Positions 1 to 6,056 of a DNA stretch of 64,000 bases are shown here, one piece after another. The translations under genes and the position numbers were made by a program. The stretch comes from a virus. Position 1 is the stretch's first letter; the number at the start of each line of letters is the position of its first letter. The stretch lies in IMG/VR virus record IMGVR_UViG_3300036832_000974, positions 1-64,000 of that record; one strand, given 5' to 3'. Under the pieces are notes generated by a model, which saw nothing but the letters and a program-made list of their open reading frames with translations, was not told the DNA's origin and made no database searches.

Positions 1-126
1 CGACGCGACGACGGCCAGTTGATCGGGTGGTACGACAACATATGGGACGCTACCGAGGCGGCGGATCGGCTCAACTCATTTGATCCACCCCCACACGCGG
101 ATACGGACATGGGAGGGAGAGAGTGA
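1..126 (+). CDS. C-terminal part of an unknown protein
   Basis: The reading frame is open from the first base and ends with TGA at 124-126, leaving about 41 residues; the start lies to the left of the window. The visible part is acidic and aromatic, with the stretch IGWYDNIWDATEAADRL. The last codons lie in a 20-base sequence that recurs at the end of the next gene, and GTGA couples it to that gene. No family recognised. Confidence 0.55.
   Translation, partial: RRDDGQLIGWYDNIWDATEAADRLNSFDPPPHADTDMGGRE
97..116 (+). repeat. 20-bp direct repeat, copy 1, with ribosome-binding site
   Basis: The 20 bases starting GCGGATACGG and ending GGGAGG are identical to 351-370. Both copies encode the end of a gene (ADTDMGG) and bring a GGGAGG ribosome-binding site to the next start (GTG 123; ATG 379). 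Confidence 0.8.
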
Positions 127-374
127 GCGCACTACCGAGTTGCATGATCGGGCCGTCCGAGCCCTGCGAGATGTTCCAGGAACAGATAGCCACCATCTCC
201 CAGCAGATCGCCGAGATCGAACGCCTCCGGGCGCGGGAGAAGGTGCTCGTAGAGGCGCTGGGCCGCATTCGAGAGAATACGTCAGACGATTGCGCCGCCA
301 ATGCAGCCCGCGCCGCCCTCGCCTCCGTTCAGGGAGAGTCGACCCCGCAAGCGGATACGGACATGGGAGGATGA
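123..374 (+). CDS. Small coiled-coil protein, unknown function
   Basis: This 83-residue protein starts at GTG, overlapping the previous stop by four bases (GTGA) behind GGGAGGGAGAGA. Residues 18-50 (MFQEQIATISQQIAEIE and following) look like a single coiled-coil heptad stretch; the C-terminus is Ala-rich and ends in the repeated ADTDMGG. Small coiled-coil proteins of this sort are common in phage accessory operons, but no family is recognised. Confidence 0.6.
   Translation: MSALPSCMIGPSEPCEMFQEQIATISQQIAEIERLRAREKVLVEALGRIRENTSDDCAANAARAALASVQGESTPQADTDMGG
351..370 (+). repeat. 20-bp direct repeat, copy 2
   Basis: Exact copy of 97-116, at the 3' end of the coiled-coil gene and directly before the ATG at 379. 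The duplication covers a gene end plus a ribosome-binding site. Confidence 0.8.
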
Positions 375-378
375 AGTG

Positions 379-558
379 ATGAGATACAGCGATTGGGAAC
401 AGCGGAAGATGGACGCCGATTACGGCTTGCGACTTGACAGCCTTGCGAGCAAACAGCCCTGCAAAGACAAGTCCGCAGAATGCGGACCACGCGGGGAGTG
501 CCTGCGTTGTGGTGCGGACCAAGGTGAGGTTTGCCGCATTCCACCCCCGCACGACTGA
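379..558 (+). CDS. Small Cys-rich protein, possible zinc ribbon
   Basis: The ATG at 379 follows the GGGAGG of the repeat; 59 residues. The C-terminal half holds five cysteines (C-x6-C-x5-C-x2-C-x6-C around GECLRCGADQGEVC), a spacing compatible with a metal-binding knuckle. The first half (RYSDWEQRKMDADYGLRL) is charged. It is the last plus-strand gene before a roughly 290-base intergenic stretch. Function unknown. Confidence 0.5.
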   Translation: MRYSDWEQRKMDADYGLRLDSLASKQPCKDKSAECGPRGECLRCGADQGEVCRIPPPHD

Positions 559-563
559 TTCTC

Positions 564-602
564 GGGGCGGTCTCCGAACGGTTGCCGTCTCGGGACCGCC
601 CC
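564..602. other. Perfect 9-bp stem with 21-nt loop after the plus-strand genes
   Basis: GGGGCGGTC at 564-572 is exactly complementary to GACCGCCCC at 594-602. It lies just after the stop of the Cys-rich gene. There is no T-run behind it, so it is at best a weak terminator or an RNA-processing/protective structure. Apart from this and the hairpin at 742-757, I see no gene in 559-850. Confidence 0.5.
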
Positions 603-730
603 GCCTGCGCGCGGCGGCGTCGTCCGGACTAGCCACGTCAGGGAACCTTTAAGGGGTGCCTTCGCCACGCTCGCCAGGACGTCGCTGGGAGGTTTTTCCG
701 GATTAGGGCAGGAAGGTAGCCCCCCCGGCA

Positions 731-757
731 CCAAAACAGCGCTACGGGTGCCCGTAG
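731..757 (-). terminator. Candidate terminator at the end of the minus-strand operon
   Basis: CTACGGG (742-748) and CCCGTAG (751-757) form a seven-base inverted repeat; read on the minus strand the hairpin is followed five bases later by TTTT (736-733). It lies about 95 bases downstream of the last minus-strand gene. The distance between stem and T-run is longer than in a canonical terminator. Confidence 0.4.
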
Positions 758-850
758 GGGTGGCACAGAGGCATATTTTCAGGGAACTTGACGCACTCCT
801 CCAAACCTCGGGCGCGTACGCGCGAAGGGAACCACCATTCCGTGGAACCG

Positions 851-1282
851 TCAAGGCGTATCGCCACGCTTTTTGGCGTGCTCGGCAAGATAATCATAGC
901 TCGCAGCAATTCGTTCCATGGTCTCCCGCGCCATTCTTGCGGTCATGTGCTCGGCCAGCGCCTTGGCTTCCTCGGCCTTGGCGCGCCAGAAATGCTCATC
1001 ACGATCGAGCAGCACCGGACCGCGGCCTAAACGCCGTGCCGTCGGCGTCCTGTCATCCTGCGGCGGACGGAACACGAAGTCCCAGAACTCGTTGATGCCA
1101 CCGACCTCGCCGCTTTCGTTGGCGATCTGCACCGCCAGATCGAGCTGCTCGCACGCCGTCTTGTAATCGGGGAAAGGCCGGCCAGCCGCCGCCGCCGCGC
1201 GGCGGCGCTCGCGGTACTTCAGATTAAAGTCCGATTTATTCCCGTTCCACGCCTTCGGCGACAACCCGCGCGTCGTCGGCAT
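851..1282 (-). CDS. Unknown protein, last gene of the minus operon
   Basis: 143 residues. The N-terminus is strongly basic (KYRERRRAAAAAGRPF); the centre holds INEFWDFVFRPPQDD; the C-terminus (EEAKALAEHMTARMARETMERIAASYDYLAEHAKK) is predicted long helix. Only 32 bases separate it from the upstream gene, consistent with one transcript. No domain recognised; possibly DNA- or RNA-associated from its charge pattern, which is only a guess. Confidence 0.65.
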   Translation of the reverse strand: MPTTRGLSPKAWNGNKSDFNLKYRERRRAAAAAGRPFPDYKTACEQLDLAVQIANESGEVGGINEFWDFVFRPPQDDRTPTARRLGRGPVLLDRDEHFWRAKAEEAKALAEHMTARMARETMERIAASYDYLAEHAKKRGDTP

Positions 1283-1314
1283 TCCAATTCGCCCCGCTTA
1301 AGGTCCATGCCAAT

Positions 1315-1863
1315 CTAAAACACCGGCAGCTCTTCCCGCCGCAAGCCCTCGGCAATGAGATCTAGCCCACGCTGATTGCGATGACGTAGCAGATTCGTCG
1401 AGCACTTTGGCTTGGACTTACGTGCAATGCGATCGAGATCAAAGCCACGCGACCTGAAATACGCAACCTCATTGACGACGACACATAACAACCGCTCAAG
1501 GCCAAGGAAATGCCCTGGCCACGCCAGCGCGATTTCCATGCGGTGAATGTCCTCGGCGCTAGCCGCCAGCCGCACCCGGTTGCGCGCGCCCTGGACGTCG
1601 GCAACGATATCGCTGTCGGCGCCGATCAGCGCCGCGTAGTACTCACGAACGTCGTACTGGTACAACGGCCAGATCGTCTTGTGGCCACCCGGCGACGGCG
1701 TCGGCATCCGCGCCAGGGTACGGAACGCCTCGACCAGCCGCTGGCCGACATGCCAGCCGTACCACACCAGCGGGACGTACTCAGGCGCCTCAGCGGTATC
1801 GAGCGGTGACCAATCCGGATCAAGGATCTCGCCAATCAGTGACGACCTCAGCAACCTGCCCAT
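1315..1863 (-). CDS. Unknown protein with basic C-terminus
   Basis: 182 residues from the ATG at 1863 (MGRLLRSSLIGEIL); an upstream extension of the frame is low-complexity Arg/Ser and overlaps the neighbouring membrane-peptide gene, so it was not used. Features are an aromatic segment YVPLVWYGWHVGQRLVEAF, then YDVREYYAALIGAD, and a basic C-terminal part (IARKSKPKCSTNLLRHR) that could contact nucleic acid. It follows the upstream gene by two bases. No family assigned with confidence. Confidence 0.65.
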   Translation of the reverse strand: MGRLLRSSLIGEILDPDWSPLDTAEAPEYVPLVWYGWHVGQRLVEAFRTLARMPTPSPGGHKTIWPLYQYDVREYYAALIGADSDIVADVQGARNRVRLAASAEDIHRMEIALAWPGHFLGLERLLCVVVNEVAYFRSRGFDLDRIARKSKPKCSTNLLRHRNQRGLDLIAEGLRREELPVF

Positions 1864-1865
1864 GG

Positions 1866-1994
1866 TCACAGCCCTCCGAAAACTTCGAGCACAGCAATCG
1901 CCATCCGGTCCGGCACAATCCAAATGGCGATCTGAACCACGATCAGAACAACGGCAACGGCGAGAAAGGCGAAGCTCTTCGACCTCTCCGACAT
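1866..1994 (-). CDS. 42-residue single-pass membrane peptide
   Basis: Starts at ATG 1994, overlapping the preceding stop by one base (TGATG), and ends two bases before the next gene. After MSERSKSF there is one hydrophobic segment (LAVAVVLIVVQIAIWIV), then a short tail. It is likely an inner-membrane microprotein of unknown role. Similar one-pass peptides recur at 4942-5070 and 19692-19988. Confidence 0.55.
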   Translation of the reverse strand: MSERSKSFAFLAVAVVLIVVQIAIWIVPDRMAIAVLEVFGGL

Positions 1995-2179
1995 CACAGC
2001 TCTCCCTTGCTCGCCATGTCCTCTTCCATGGCTGACGTAAGATGGCGGACGAGGCCGAACCCAATCTGCTCGGCACGTCTCTCCATCAAATCCTGCGACC
2101 TGATGCGCCACTTGGCGATCAGCTCATCCGTGACTCTCGGATCAAGCGATCGCGTCGCAATGATTTCCTGATAGGTCAC
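1994..2179 (-). CDS. Small helical protein, unknown function
   Basis: GTG start at 2179 chosen because GTGA overlaps the stop of the zinc-ribbon gene upstream; this gives 61 residues. The sequence is a charged, mostly helical protein (YQEIIATRSLDPRVTDELIAK ... EQIGFGLVRHL) with no recognised motif. It is translationally coupled to genes on both sides. Confidence 0.55.
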   Translation of the reverse strand: MTYQEIIATRSLDPRVTDELIAKWRIRSQDLMERRAEQIGFGLVRHLTSAMEEDMASKGEL

Positions 2180-2394
2180 GATGACCGCACCGCCCTGGTG
2201 TAGGGCCGCTTCGGCCGATTGGGATCGGGCGGCCGCTTCGGCAACAGCTTGCGGCGCAGGTGGTGGTACTCGCCGCAGCACTGCGACGAGCAGAACGTCG
2301 CCCGAGCAGGCCGATTGATCATCTCACCGCTGCACTGCGGGCACACCCGCACAGAGCGGCCGTCGGAACGAATGAGATATGCGGACTCGATCAT
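2176..2394 (-). CDS. Zinc-ribbon microprotein
   Basis: 72 residues. Two Cys pairs, CPQCSGEM and FCSSQCC, followed by a basic tail (HHLRRKLLPKRPP), give the look of a treble-clef or zinc-ribbon DNA-associated protein. It sits eight bases downstream of ssb and is coupled to the next gene by GTGA. Likely a small nucleic-acid-binding accessory protein; specific role unknown. Confidence 0.65.
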   Translation of the reverse strand: MIESAYLIRSDGRSVRVCPQCSGEMINRPARATFCSSQCCGEYHHLRRKLLPKRPPDPNRPKRPYTRAVRSS

Positions 2395-2402
2395 GCTTCA
2401 CC

Positions 2403-2897
2403 TCAGAACGGGATATCGTCGTTCATGTCATCTTTGAGCGGCGGCCGCTCGTCGCTGCGGTGTGAGCCGTAGCCGCCATTAGCGCTGCGATCGACCTGCT
2501 TCGGCGGCCGCTCGTCGTCGTGGCCGTAGTCACCGCGCTGACCACCGTCTCGGCTGTCGAGCATGATCAGCTGGCTCTTGAACTGCCGCAGCACCACGTC
2601 AGACGAGATGCGATCCTTGCCGTCGCGATCCTGCCACTTGCGATATTCGAGCTGCCCCTCGACATAGACCCGCCGACCCTTGCGCAAATACTGCTCGGCG
2701 ATCTTGACCAGCTGCTCGGGCCAAACCGTGATGTTGTGCCACTGGGTGCGCTCGCGCTTCTCGTTGGTGCCCTTGTCGGTCCATACCTCTGACGTCGCGA
2801 TCGAGAAGTTCGCCACCGCACTGCCATCAGCCGTGCGACGGATCTCGGGATCCTTGCCAAGATTTCCGATCAGGCAAACTCGATTGAGAGTCATCAT
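2403..2897 (-). CDS. ssb: Single-stranded DNA-binding protein
   Basis: 164 residues. The OB-fold begins with LNRVCLIGNLGKDPEIRRT and continues through ATSEVWTDKG, TQWHNITVW and VYVEGQLEYRKWQD, typical of bacterial-type SSB (residues 1-110). A Gly/Asp/Arg-rich linker follows, and the protein ends in DDMNDDIPF, the acidic tip that docks helicases and repair enzymes. SSB coats single-stranded DNA during replication and recombination and would serve the helicase, RuvC and RecE/RecT genes of this phage. ATGATG gives two possible starts three bases apart; the first has the better spacing to AGGGA. Confidence 0.97.
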   Translation of the reverse strand: MMTLNRVCLIGNLGKDPEIRRTADGSAVANFSIATSEVWTDKGTNEKRERTQWHNITVWPEQLVKIAEQYLRKGRRVYVEGQLEYRKWQDRDGKDRISSDVVLRQFKSQLIMLDSRDGGQRGDYGHDDERPPKQVDRSANGGYGSHRSDERPPLKDDMNDDIPF

Positions 2898-3217
2898 TGG
2901 GGAGTCCCTTCTTCTTGTAGCGGCGCTAGCGCCGCCTTCTCAGCTTCCAGAATCGCAATCCGCTCGCGCATCCTGGCGATCTCTGCCTTGATCATCGGCG
3001 ACGCCTTCGCCAGCATGGCGTCCATCTGCGCGAACAGCGTCTTGGCAATGCGCTCGTAATGCTCCAGCGGCATCGACAGCTGCTCCAGCAGCTCGATCTC
3101 GCAGTAGATGTCGCCCGCATGATCAGCCAGCCACTTGGCATCATCCCAGCGCATCACGCCGTTCGCTTGCCCGGTCGACTTCACGATCAGCCGCAGCCGG
3201 TCGATGTGCTTACCCAT
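2894..3217 (-). CDS. Coiled-coil protein, unknown function
   Basis: 107 residues from MGKHIDRLRL. The C-terminal half (MDAMLAKASPMIKAEIARMR ... ERIAILEAEKAAL) is a likely coiled coil; the N-terminal half has WDDAKWLADHAGDIYCEIELLEQL. Its stop overlaps the ssb start, so the two are translated together. The start region is nearly identical to the start of an 11-codon reading frame at 4549-4584. No family recognised. Confidence 0.65.
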   Translation of the reverse strand: MGKHIDRLRLIVKSTGQANGVMRWDDAKWLADHAGDIYCEIELLEQLSMPLEHYERIAKTLFAQMDAMLAKASPMIKAEIARMRERIAILEAEKAALAPLQEEGTPQ

Positions 3218-3231
3218 TGTTCGCCCCGCAT
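3203..3231 (-). repeat. Repeated translation-start module, copy 1
   Basis: 29 bases covering ATGCGGGGCGA, the ATG and the codons for MGKHI (minus strand) match 4570-4598 at 27 of 29 positions. The conserved GGGGCGA sits at ribosome-binding distance from the ATG. Confidence 0.75.
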
Positions 3232-3262
3232 GAACGCGTGGTGCGGCGAAACCTCATGCCAC

Positions 3263-3727
3263 TCACCAACCTGCTTGACCAAGCCGGACAACGAGACGGC
3301 CGACGCGAACCGTTTCCTCCCCCTTCTGAATCAGGTACTCACCGGCTTCGACGCACTCATCGTGCGAAATCTCGTCAGGCAACAAGTCGACAAATTCGTT
3401 GCGAGATGGAACGAAGACCCTCGTGCGATCGATGTCCTTGATTATTTCGCGCTTGTCTTCAGGCCAAAGCGCCAATTGATCGGGACCGGGACGATCCTCG
3501 TAGACACCCTCTTCGATGGCCTTGAGATATTTCCTGATCTCCACATCGAGACCACCGGACAAGAGCCTGCGTTTTATTTCAATGTCGTTATCGATTCTTC
3601 GATAGAAACGACCTCGCAACATGGCGTGCCTGACGTGAGGCGCGGAATTGGGATGATCACTGGCTTTTCTGGCTTCGGTGATCATCGCATGCAGTGCATT
3701 AAGCAGCCGAGTCTTTGGTGTTGCCAT
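3263..3727 (-). CDS. Unknown protein
   Basis: 154 residues from ATG 3727 (MATPKTRLLNALHAMI), whose start lies inside the 3' end of the upstream gene (29-base overlap). The sequence is charged and largely helical: HAMLRGRFYRRIDNDIEIKRR, YLKAIEEGVYEDRPG, LWPEDKREIIKDIDRTRVFV. The end carries YLIQKGEETVRVGRLVVRLG. A 45-base gap separates it from the coiled-coil gene. No domain recognised. Confidence 0.65.
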   Translation of the reverse strand: MATPKTRLLNALHAMITEARKASDHPNSAPHVRHAMLRGRFYRRIDNDIEIKRRLLSGGLDVEIRKYLKAIEEGVYEDRPGPDQLALWPEDKREIIKDIDRTRVFVPSRNEFVDLLPDEISHDECVEAGEYLIQKGEETVRVGRLVVRLGQAGW

Positions 3728-4355
3728 TTGATCTCTCCAAACAGGACTGCCACGATTTGAGATTCCTGATCGCATTCGCACATTCTTCGATCAGCTGCTC
3801 AGCTGGATAAGGGCCGCGGGTTGCCAGCACTTCGAGACCGCAAGCTGGCAATGCAGCAAGATGCGCCACTGCATGAGCCCAATCGAGATACTCGTTGCGA
3901 TGTGGTTCCGGTTCGACCTTGCGTTTGCGCGTGCCTTCGTCAGCAAGCTCTTTGACACTCGCTGGCCGCGGCCGCTCGACCATGGACTCGAATGTGTCTT
4001 CCGGAACGCTAGCAACGCGCAACATCGTCCTGGCTTGCGCTGGCGTCAGATCAGCGGAAGCGGCCATTTCGCTGCGAGAACTGAATTGCACCTTGGTGCC
4101 TTTCAGCTCTTTCGGACTTGTACCCCGCTTATTTGGATTCGCTTTCTTCACCTGCGCCAGCAGCTCGCCACCGCGCCGGATCGCGCGATCGAGAATGCGC
4201 TGCGCCATGTGGATCATTTCCTGATCCTTCATCTGCCGCCCATAGCTCGCCAGCGCCGAGGCTTGGCTTTTCCATTTCACACACTCGTCGACGCGCACGC
4301 ATTGCGCCAATGCGCGCTTGGCGCTCACGTAATTTGTCGGAAGCTTTGCTTTCAT
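3699..4355 (-). CDS. Stand-alone paralogue of the N-terminal domain of the MT-A70 methylase
   Basis: 218 residues from ATG 4355. Residues 1-75 (YVSAKRALAQCVRVDECVKW, QMKDQEMIHMAQRILDRAIRR, GGELLAQVKKA) line up with residues 1-80 of the adenine methylase at 10912-12015 (SAARKAMANLVRVDEVKNIR, AKDRELLAEATEVKMRATRR, IGELMEEMKKA). Both continue with a Lys-rich linker and a 'S..S..LTPAQARTMLRVASVPEDTFESMV'-type segment, comparable to 'SVIPEKEFEKKVSEAI' in the methylase. This N-terminal module is common in phages of alphaproteobacteria and is probably DNA-related, but its biochemical role is not known. The C-terminal 90 residues are unique. Stop-start coupling (ATGA) joins it to the zinc-ribbon gene upstream. 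Confidence 0.7.
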   Translation of the reverse strand: MKAKLPTNYVSAKRALAQCVRVDECVKWKSQASALASYGRQMKDQEMIHMAQRILDRAIRRGGELLAQVKKANPNKRGTSPKELKGTKVQFSSRSEMAASADLTPAQARTMLRVASVPEDTFESMVERPRPASVKELADEGTRKRKVEPEPHRNEYLDWAHAVAHLAALPACGLEVLATRGPYPAEQLIEECANAIRNLKSWQSCLERSNGNTKDSAA

Positions 4356-4549
4356 GCGTCCGGCCCCTCGACCCAGTGCACCTTGCCGCATTGCGTGCAG
4401 CGATACTGCAGATCGACGTAGCCGCCGCAGTGCGATTCCCAGTACCGATACATCATCCGCGCCGCGCCGCACTTCTGGCAGATCGCGCCAGCGCTCAACG
4501 TCCAGCCGCCGAACGTGCCTTCGCTGTCTTTCATCTCGCGGGTGTGCAT
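4352..4549 (-). CDS. Zinc-ribbon protein
   Basis: 65 residues from ATG 4549, which overlaps (TGATG) the stop of an 11-codon reading frame. CQKCG at about residue 22 and CTQCG near the end frame a single four-Cys zinc ribbon around MMYRYWESHCGGYVDLQYR. Such proteins often bind nucleic acid; no specific function can be given. Translation may depend on the leading short frame, which has the better ribosome-binding site. Confidence 0.6.
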   Translation of the reverse strand: MHTREMKDSEGTFGGWTLSAGAICQKCGAARMMYRYWESHCGGYVDLQYRCTQCGKVHWVEGPDA

Positions 4550-4584
4550 CACGACACCATTGCCAGCTTGATGTGCTTGCCCAT
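4549..4584 (-). other. 11-codon reading frame ahead of the zinc-ribbon gene
   Basis: ATG GGC AAG CAC ATC ... TGA encodes MGKHIKLAMVS. Its start lies in the 29-base module repeated at 3203-3231, and its TGA overlaps the ATG of the zinc-ribbon gene. It is either a leader peptide that couples translation or a remnant of a duplicated gene start. Confidence 0.5.
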
Positions 4585-4598
4585 TGCTCGCCCCGCAT
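4570..4598 (-). repeat. Repeated translation-start module, copy 2
   Basis: 27 of 29 bases match 3203-3231. Only the first five codons (MGKHI) are shared; after that the two sequences diverge. Confidence 0.75.
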
Positions 4599-4599
4599 A

Positions 4600-4711
4600 A
4601 AGAGCCGGGCGCCCCAATCCCGGAGGCGCCCAGCTGTGGCATCTGATTCTCGTGTCGCCCAGCTGGGCGATACTGGATCGTCTCGGGCCATCTCCCTGTG
4701 TGCGAACTGGA
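4600..4711. promoter_or_regulatory. Intergenic segment with palindromes
   Basis: Within an otherwise gapless operon, about 110 bases carry no gene. They hold a perfect 14-base palindrome, CGCCCAGCTGGGCG, at 4656-4669, and related CGCCCAGCTG at about 4627-4636 and GCCCAGCT at about 4713. This looks like an operator with repeated half-sites. A matching promoter could not be identified with confidence. Confidence 0.45.
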
Positions 4712-4945
4712 CTAGCCCAGCTCGATCGGCGCCTCAGCGCGGATAGCGAATTCCTTGATCTGCTCGCGATGATCCTTGAGCCAGCGCAGCGTGCCCAGCA
4801 CCGCACGCATGCGGCTCTCGTGAAGATCCAGCTCGCCGCGCCGATATCCACTCTTCGCGGCCAGCCGCGGATACACCACGCGACGCTGCGCTAGCTCGTA
4901 TTCCACTTCCGAAATCTGCGCGTCGATGGTGCACCTGTCGCTCAT
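4712..4945 (-). CDS. Small helical protein
   Basis: 77 residues from ATG 4945, coupled by ATGA to the membrane microprotein upstream. MSDRCTIDAQISEVEYELAQR is followed by a basic turn and RMRAVLGTLRWLKDHREQIK; probably two to three helices, perhaps a coiled coil. No family recognised. Confidence 0.6.
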   Translation of the reverse strand: MSDRCTIDAQISEVEYELAQRRVVYPRLAAKSGYRRGELDLHESRMRAVLGTLRWLKDHREQIKEFAIRAEAPIELG

Positions 4946-5070
4946 CGCCCATGATCCCACATGCTACGGCGGCGACGACGGCGACGATCCTTGCGCACCG
5001 ACATCACACCGCCGACGATCGACACCGCCAGCAACAACACTGCCAAAAGCAGGGCGGCATCCTCGATCAC
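4942..5070 (-). CDS. 42-residue membrane microprotein with an Arg-run tail
   Basis: GTG start at 5070 overlaps the upstream stop (GTGA) and the stop overlaps the downstream ATG (ATGA), so it is locked between two genes. After VIEDA comes one transmembrane segment (ALLLAVLLLAVSIVGGVMSV) and then a cytoplasmic tail with seven consecutive arginines (KDRRRRRRRSMWDHGR). The positive-inside rule predicts N-out/C-in. The Arg run could bind nucleic acid or anionic lipid at the membrane. Function unknown. Confidence 0.55.
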   Translation of the reverse strand: MIEDAALLLAVLLLAVSIVGGVMSVRKDRRRRRRRSMWDHGR

Positions 5071-5294
5071 ATCCACACCTCGATGATCTTTGGGTCGTCA
5101 TTCGGGTGGCGCATCATCCGCACCAGCCCTCGCGGCAGCAGCTTGCGAATCTCATCGAGCGTGTCGGCGGTGAACATGTCGTCGGACTGAATGACCACGC
5201 CCGCACCAATCACCTGTTTGCGCGCGACGAAATCACCAGGGTAGTCGCTGGGGTATTGATAGATCGTCCACATCTCCAGCTTGTCGTTATGCAT
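5067..5294 (-). CDS. Conserved-looking small phage protein, unknown function
   Basis: 75 residues. The pattern MWTIYQYPSDYPGDFVARK, then SDDMFTADTLDEIRKLLP and MRHPNDDPKIIEVWM reads like a compact folded domain; proteins with the 'YPSDYPG.FVAR' pattern are familiar from phage accessory operons but have no assigned function. Coupled on both sides. Confidence 0.65.
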   Translation of the reverse strand: MHNDKLEMWTIYQYPSDYPGDFVARKQVIGAGVVIQSDDMFTADTLDEIRKLLPRGLVRMMRHPNDDPKIIEVWM

Positions 5295-5511
5295 ACTCGG
5301 CCCTCACGATCCGGATCGCGACCTTCGCCGCGCTCACCATCGTCGAGCACGCCGGCATGTCCGCACGCTGGCCGCAGGCACACACCGGCACGCCGTACAC
5401 CGCCATGCAGATCTCCGTCGCCAGCCGCCGCGTCAGCGGATCCGCAGCAAAGTCCGCGCCCTCCACATGCGCGGCACGCCGACGTAGCTTCCGCGGCTTA
5501 GCCGTCGTCAC
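5287..5511 (-). CDS. Small basic protein with Cys residues
   Basis: 74 residues from GTG 5511, which overlaps the stop of the upstream gene (GTGA). The N-terminus is basic (TTAKPRKLRRRAAH), the middle has ATEICMAVYGVPVCACGQRAD, and the end MVSAAKVAIRIVRAEYA is helical. No domain recognised. An ATG further upstream would overlap the neighbour by about 40 bases and was not preferred. Confidence 0.5.
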   Translation of the reverse strand: MTTAKPRKLRRRAAHVEGADFAADPLTRRLATEICMAVYGVPVCACGQRADMPACSTMVSAAKVAIRIVRAEYA

Positions 5512-6056
5512 GCGCGCACCCGGATATCGGGAAACCGCGTGCGCCACGCCCCCATCAGCGCACTACGCACCGCAAACGACGATACCGAGATCGGCGACGC
5601 CGCATAGAGCAGCTGCAGCGACCCGGGCGCGTCGATCAGCACCACGCCGCGCCGATCGTCCTGCAGCCATTCCAGCGGCGTGTCGTGAACGCGAAGCGAC
5701 TCGCCAACATGCGGCGCCAGCACGTTCTCTTCGCCGAGCATCGTCACCCGACCAAGCCACAACCCAAGCTGCTTGGTCGACGGCTTCCACGCAGCAAGAT
5801 CCGCCACCACGCGATCCTCGTCGAGGCACACGAAGATCAGCGCGGAATGCGTGCCGGTTGGATCGAACTCAAAGTGCGGGCCGCTGAACAACACAGCTCC
5901 CGCCATCACCTGAAATAGCTTGCGCTCCGAATTAAACTTGAGCAGCTCCGGCGCTACCCCGAGCTTGGTGATCTCGGCTTCGCGCAGCGCGCGGCAATGG
6001 CGCCCATACGCCGCGATGACATCGTTGAGCATGACATGATCGACGACGCTATCCAT
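5508..6056 (-). CDS. Unknown protein downstream of the helicase
   Basis: 182 residues from ATG 6056, overlapping the helicase stop by eight bases. It has an alpha/beta look: LLKFNSERKLFQVMAGAVLF, HSALIFVCLDEDRVVADLAAW, RRGVVLIDAPGSLQLLYAAS. Its position directly after the helicase suggests a partner in DNA metabolism, but nothing in the sequence shows a catalytic site. Confidence 0.6.
   Translation of the reverse strand: MDSVVDHVMLNDVIAAYGRHCRALREAEITKLGVAPELLKFNSERKLFQVMAGAVLFSGPHFEFDPTGTHSALIFVCLDEDRVVADLAAWKPSTKQLGLWLGRVTMLGEENVLAPHVGESLRVHDTPLEWLQDDRRGVVLIDAPGSLQLLYAASPISVSSFAVRSALMGAWRTRFPDIRVRA

Noticed and set aside
650-735. GGCAGGAAGGTAGCC element resembling the core of a signal recognition particle RNA
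   Set aside because: The conserved internal loop (CAGG/AGCA flanking the GGAA loop) is not formed, and such a gene is not expected in a phage.
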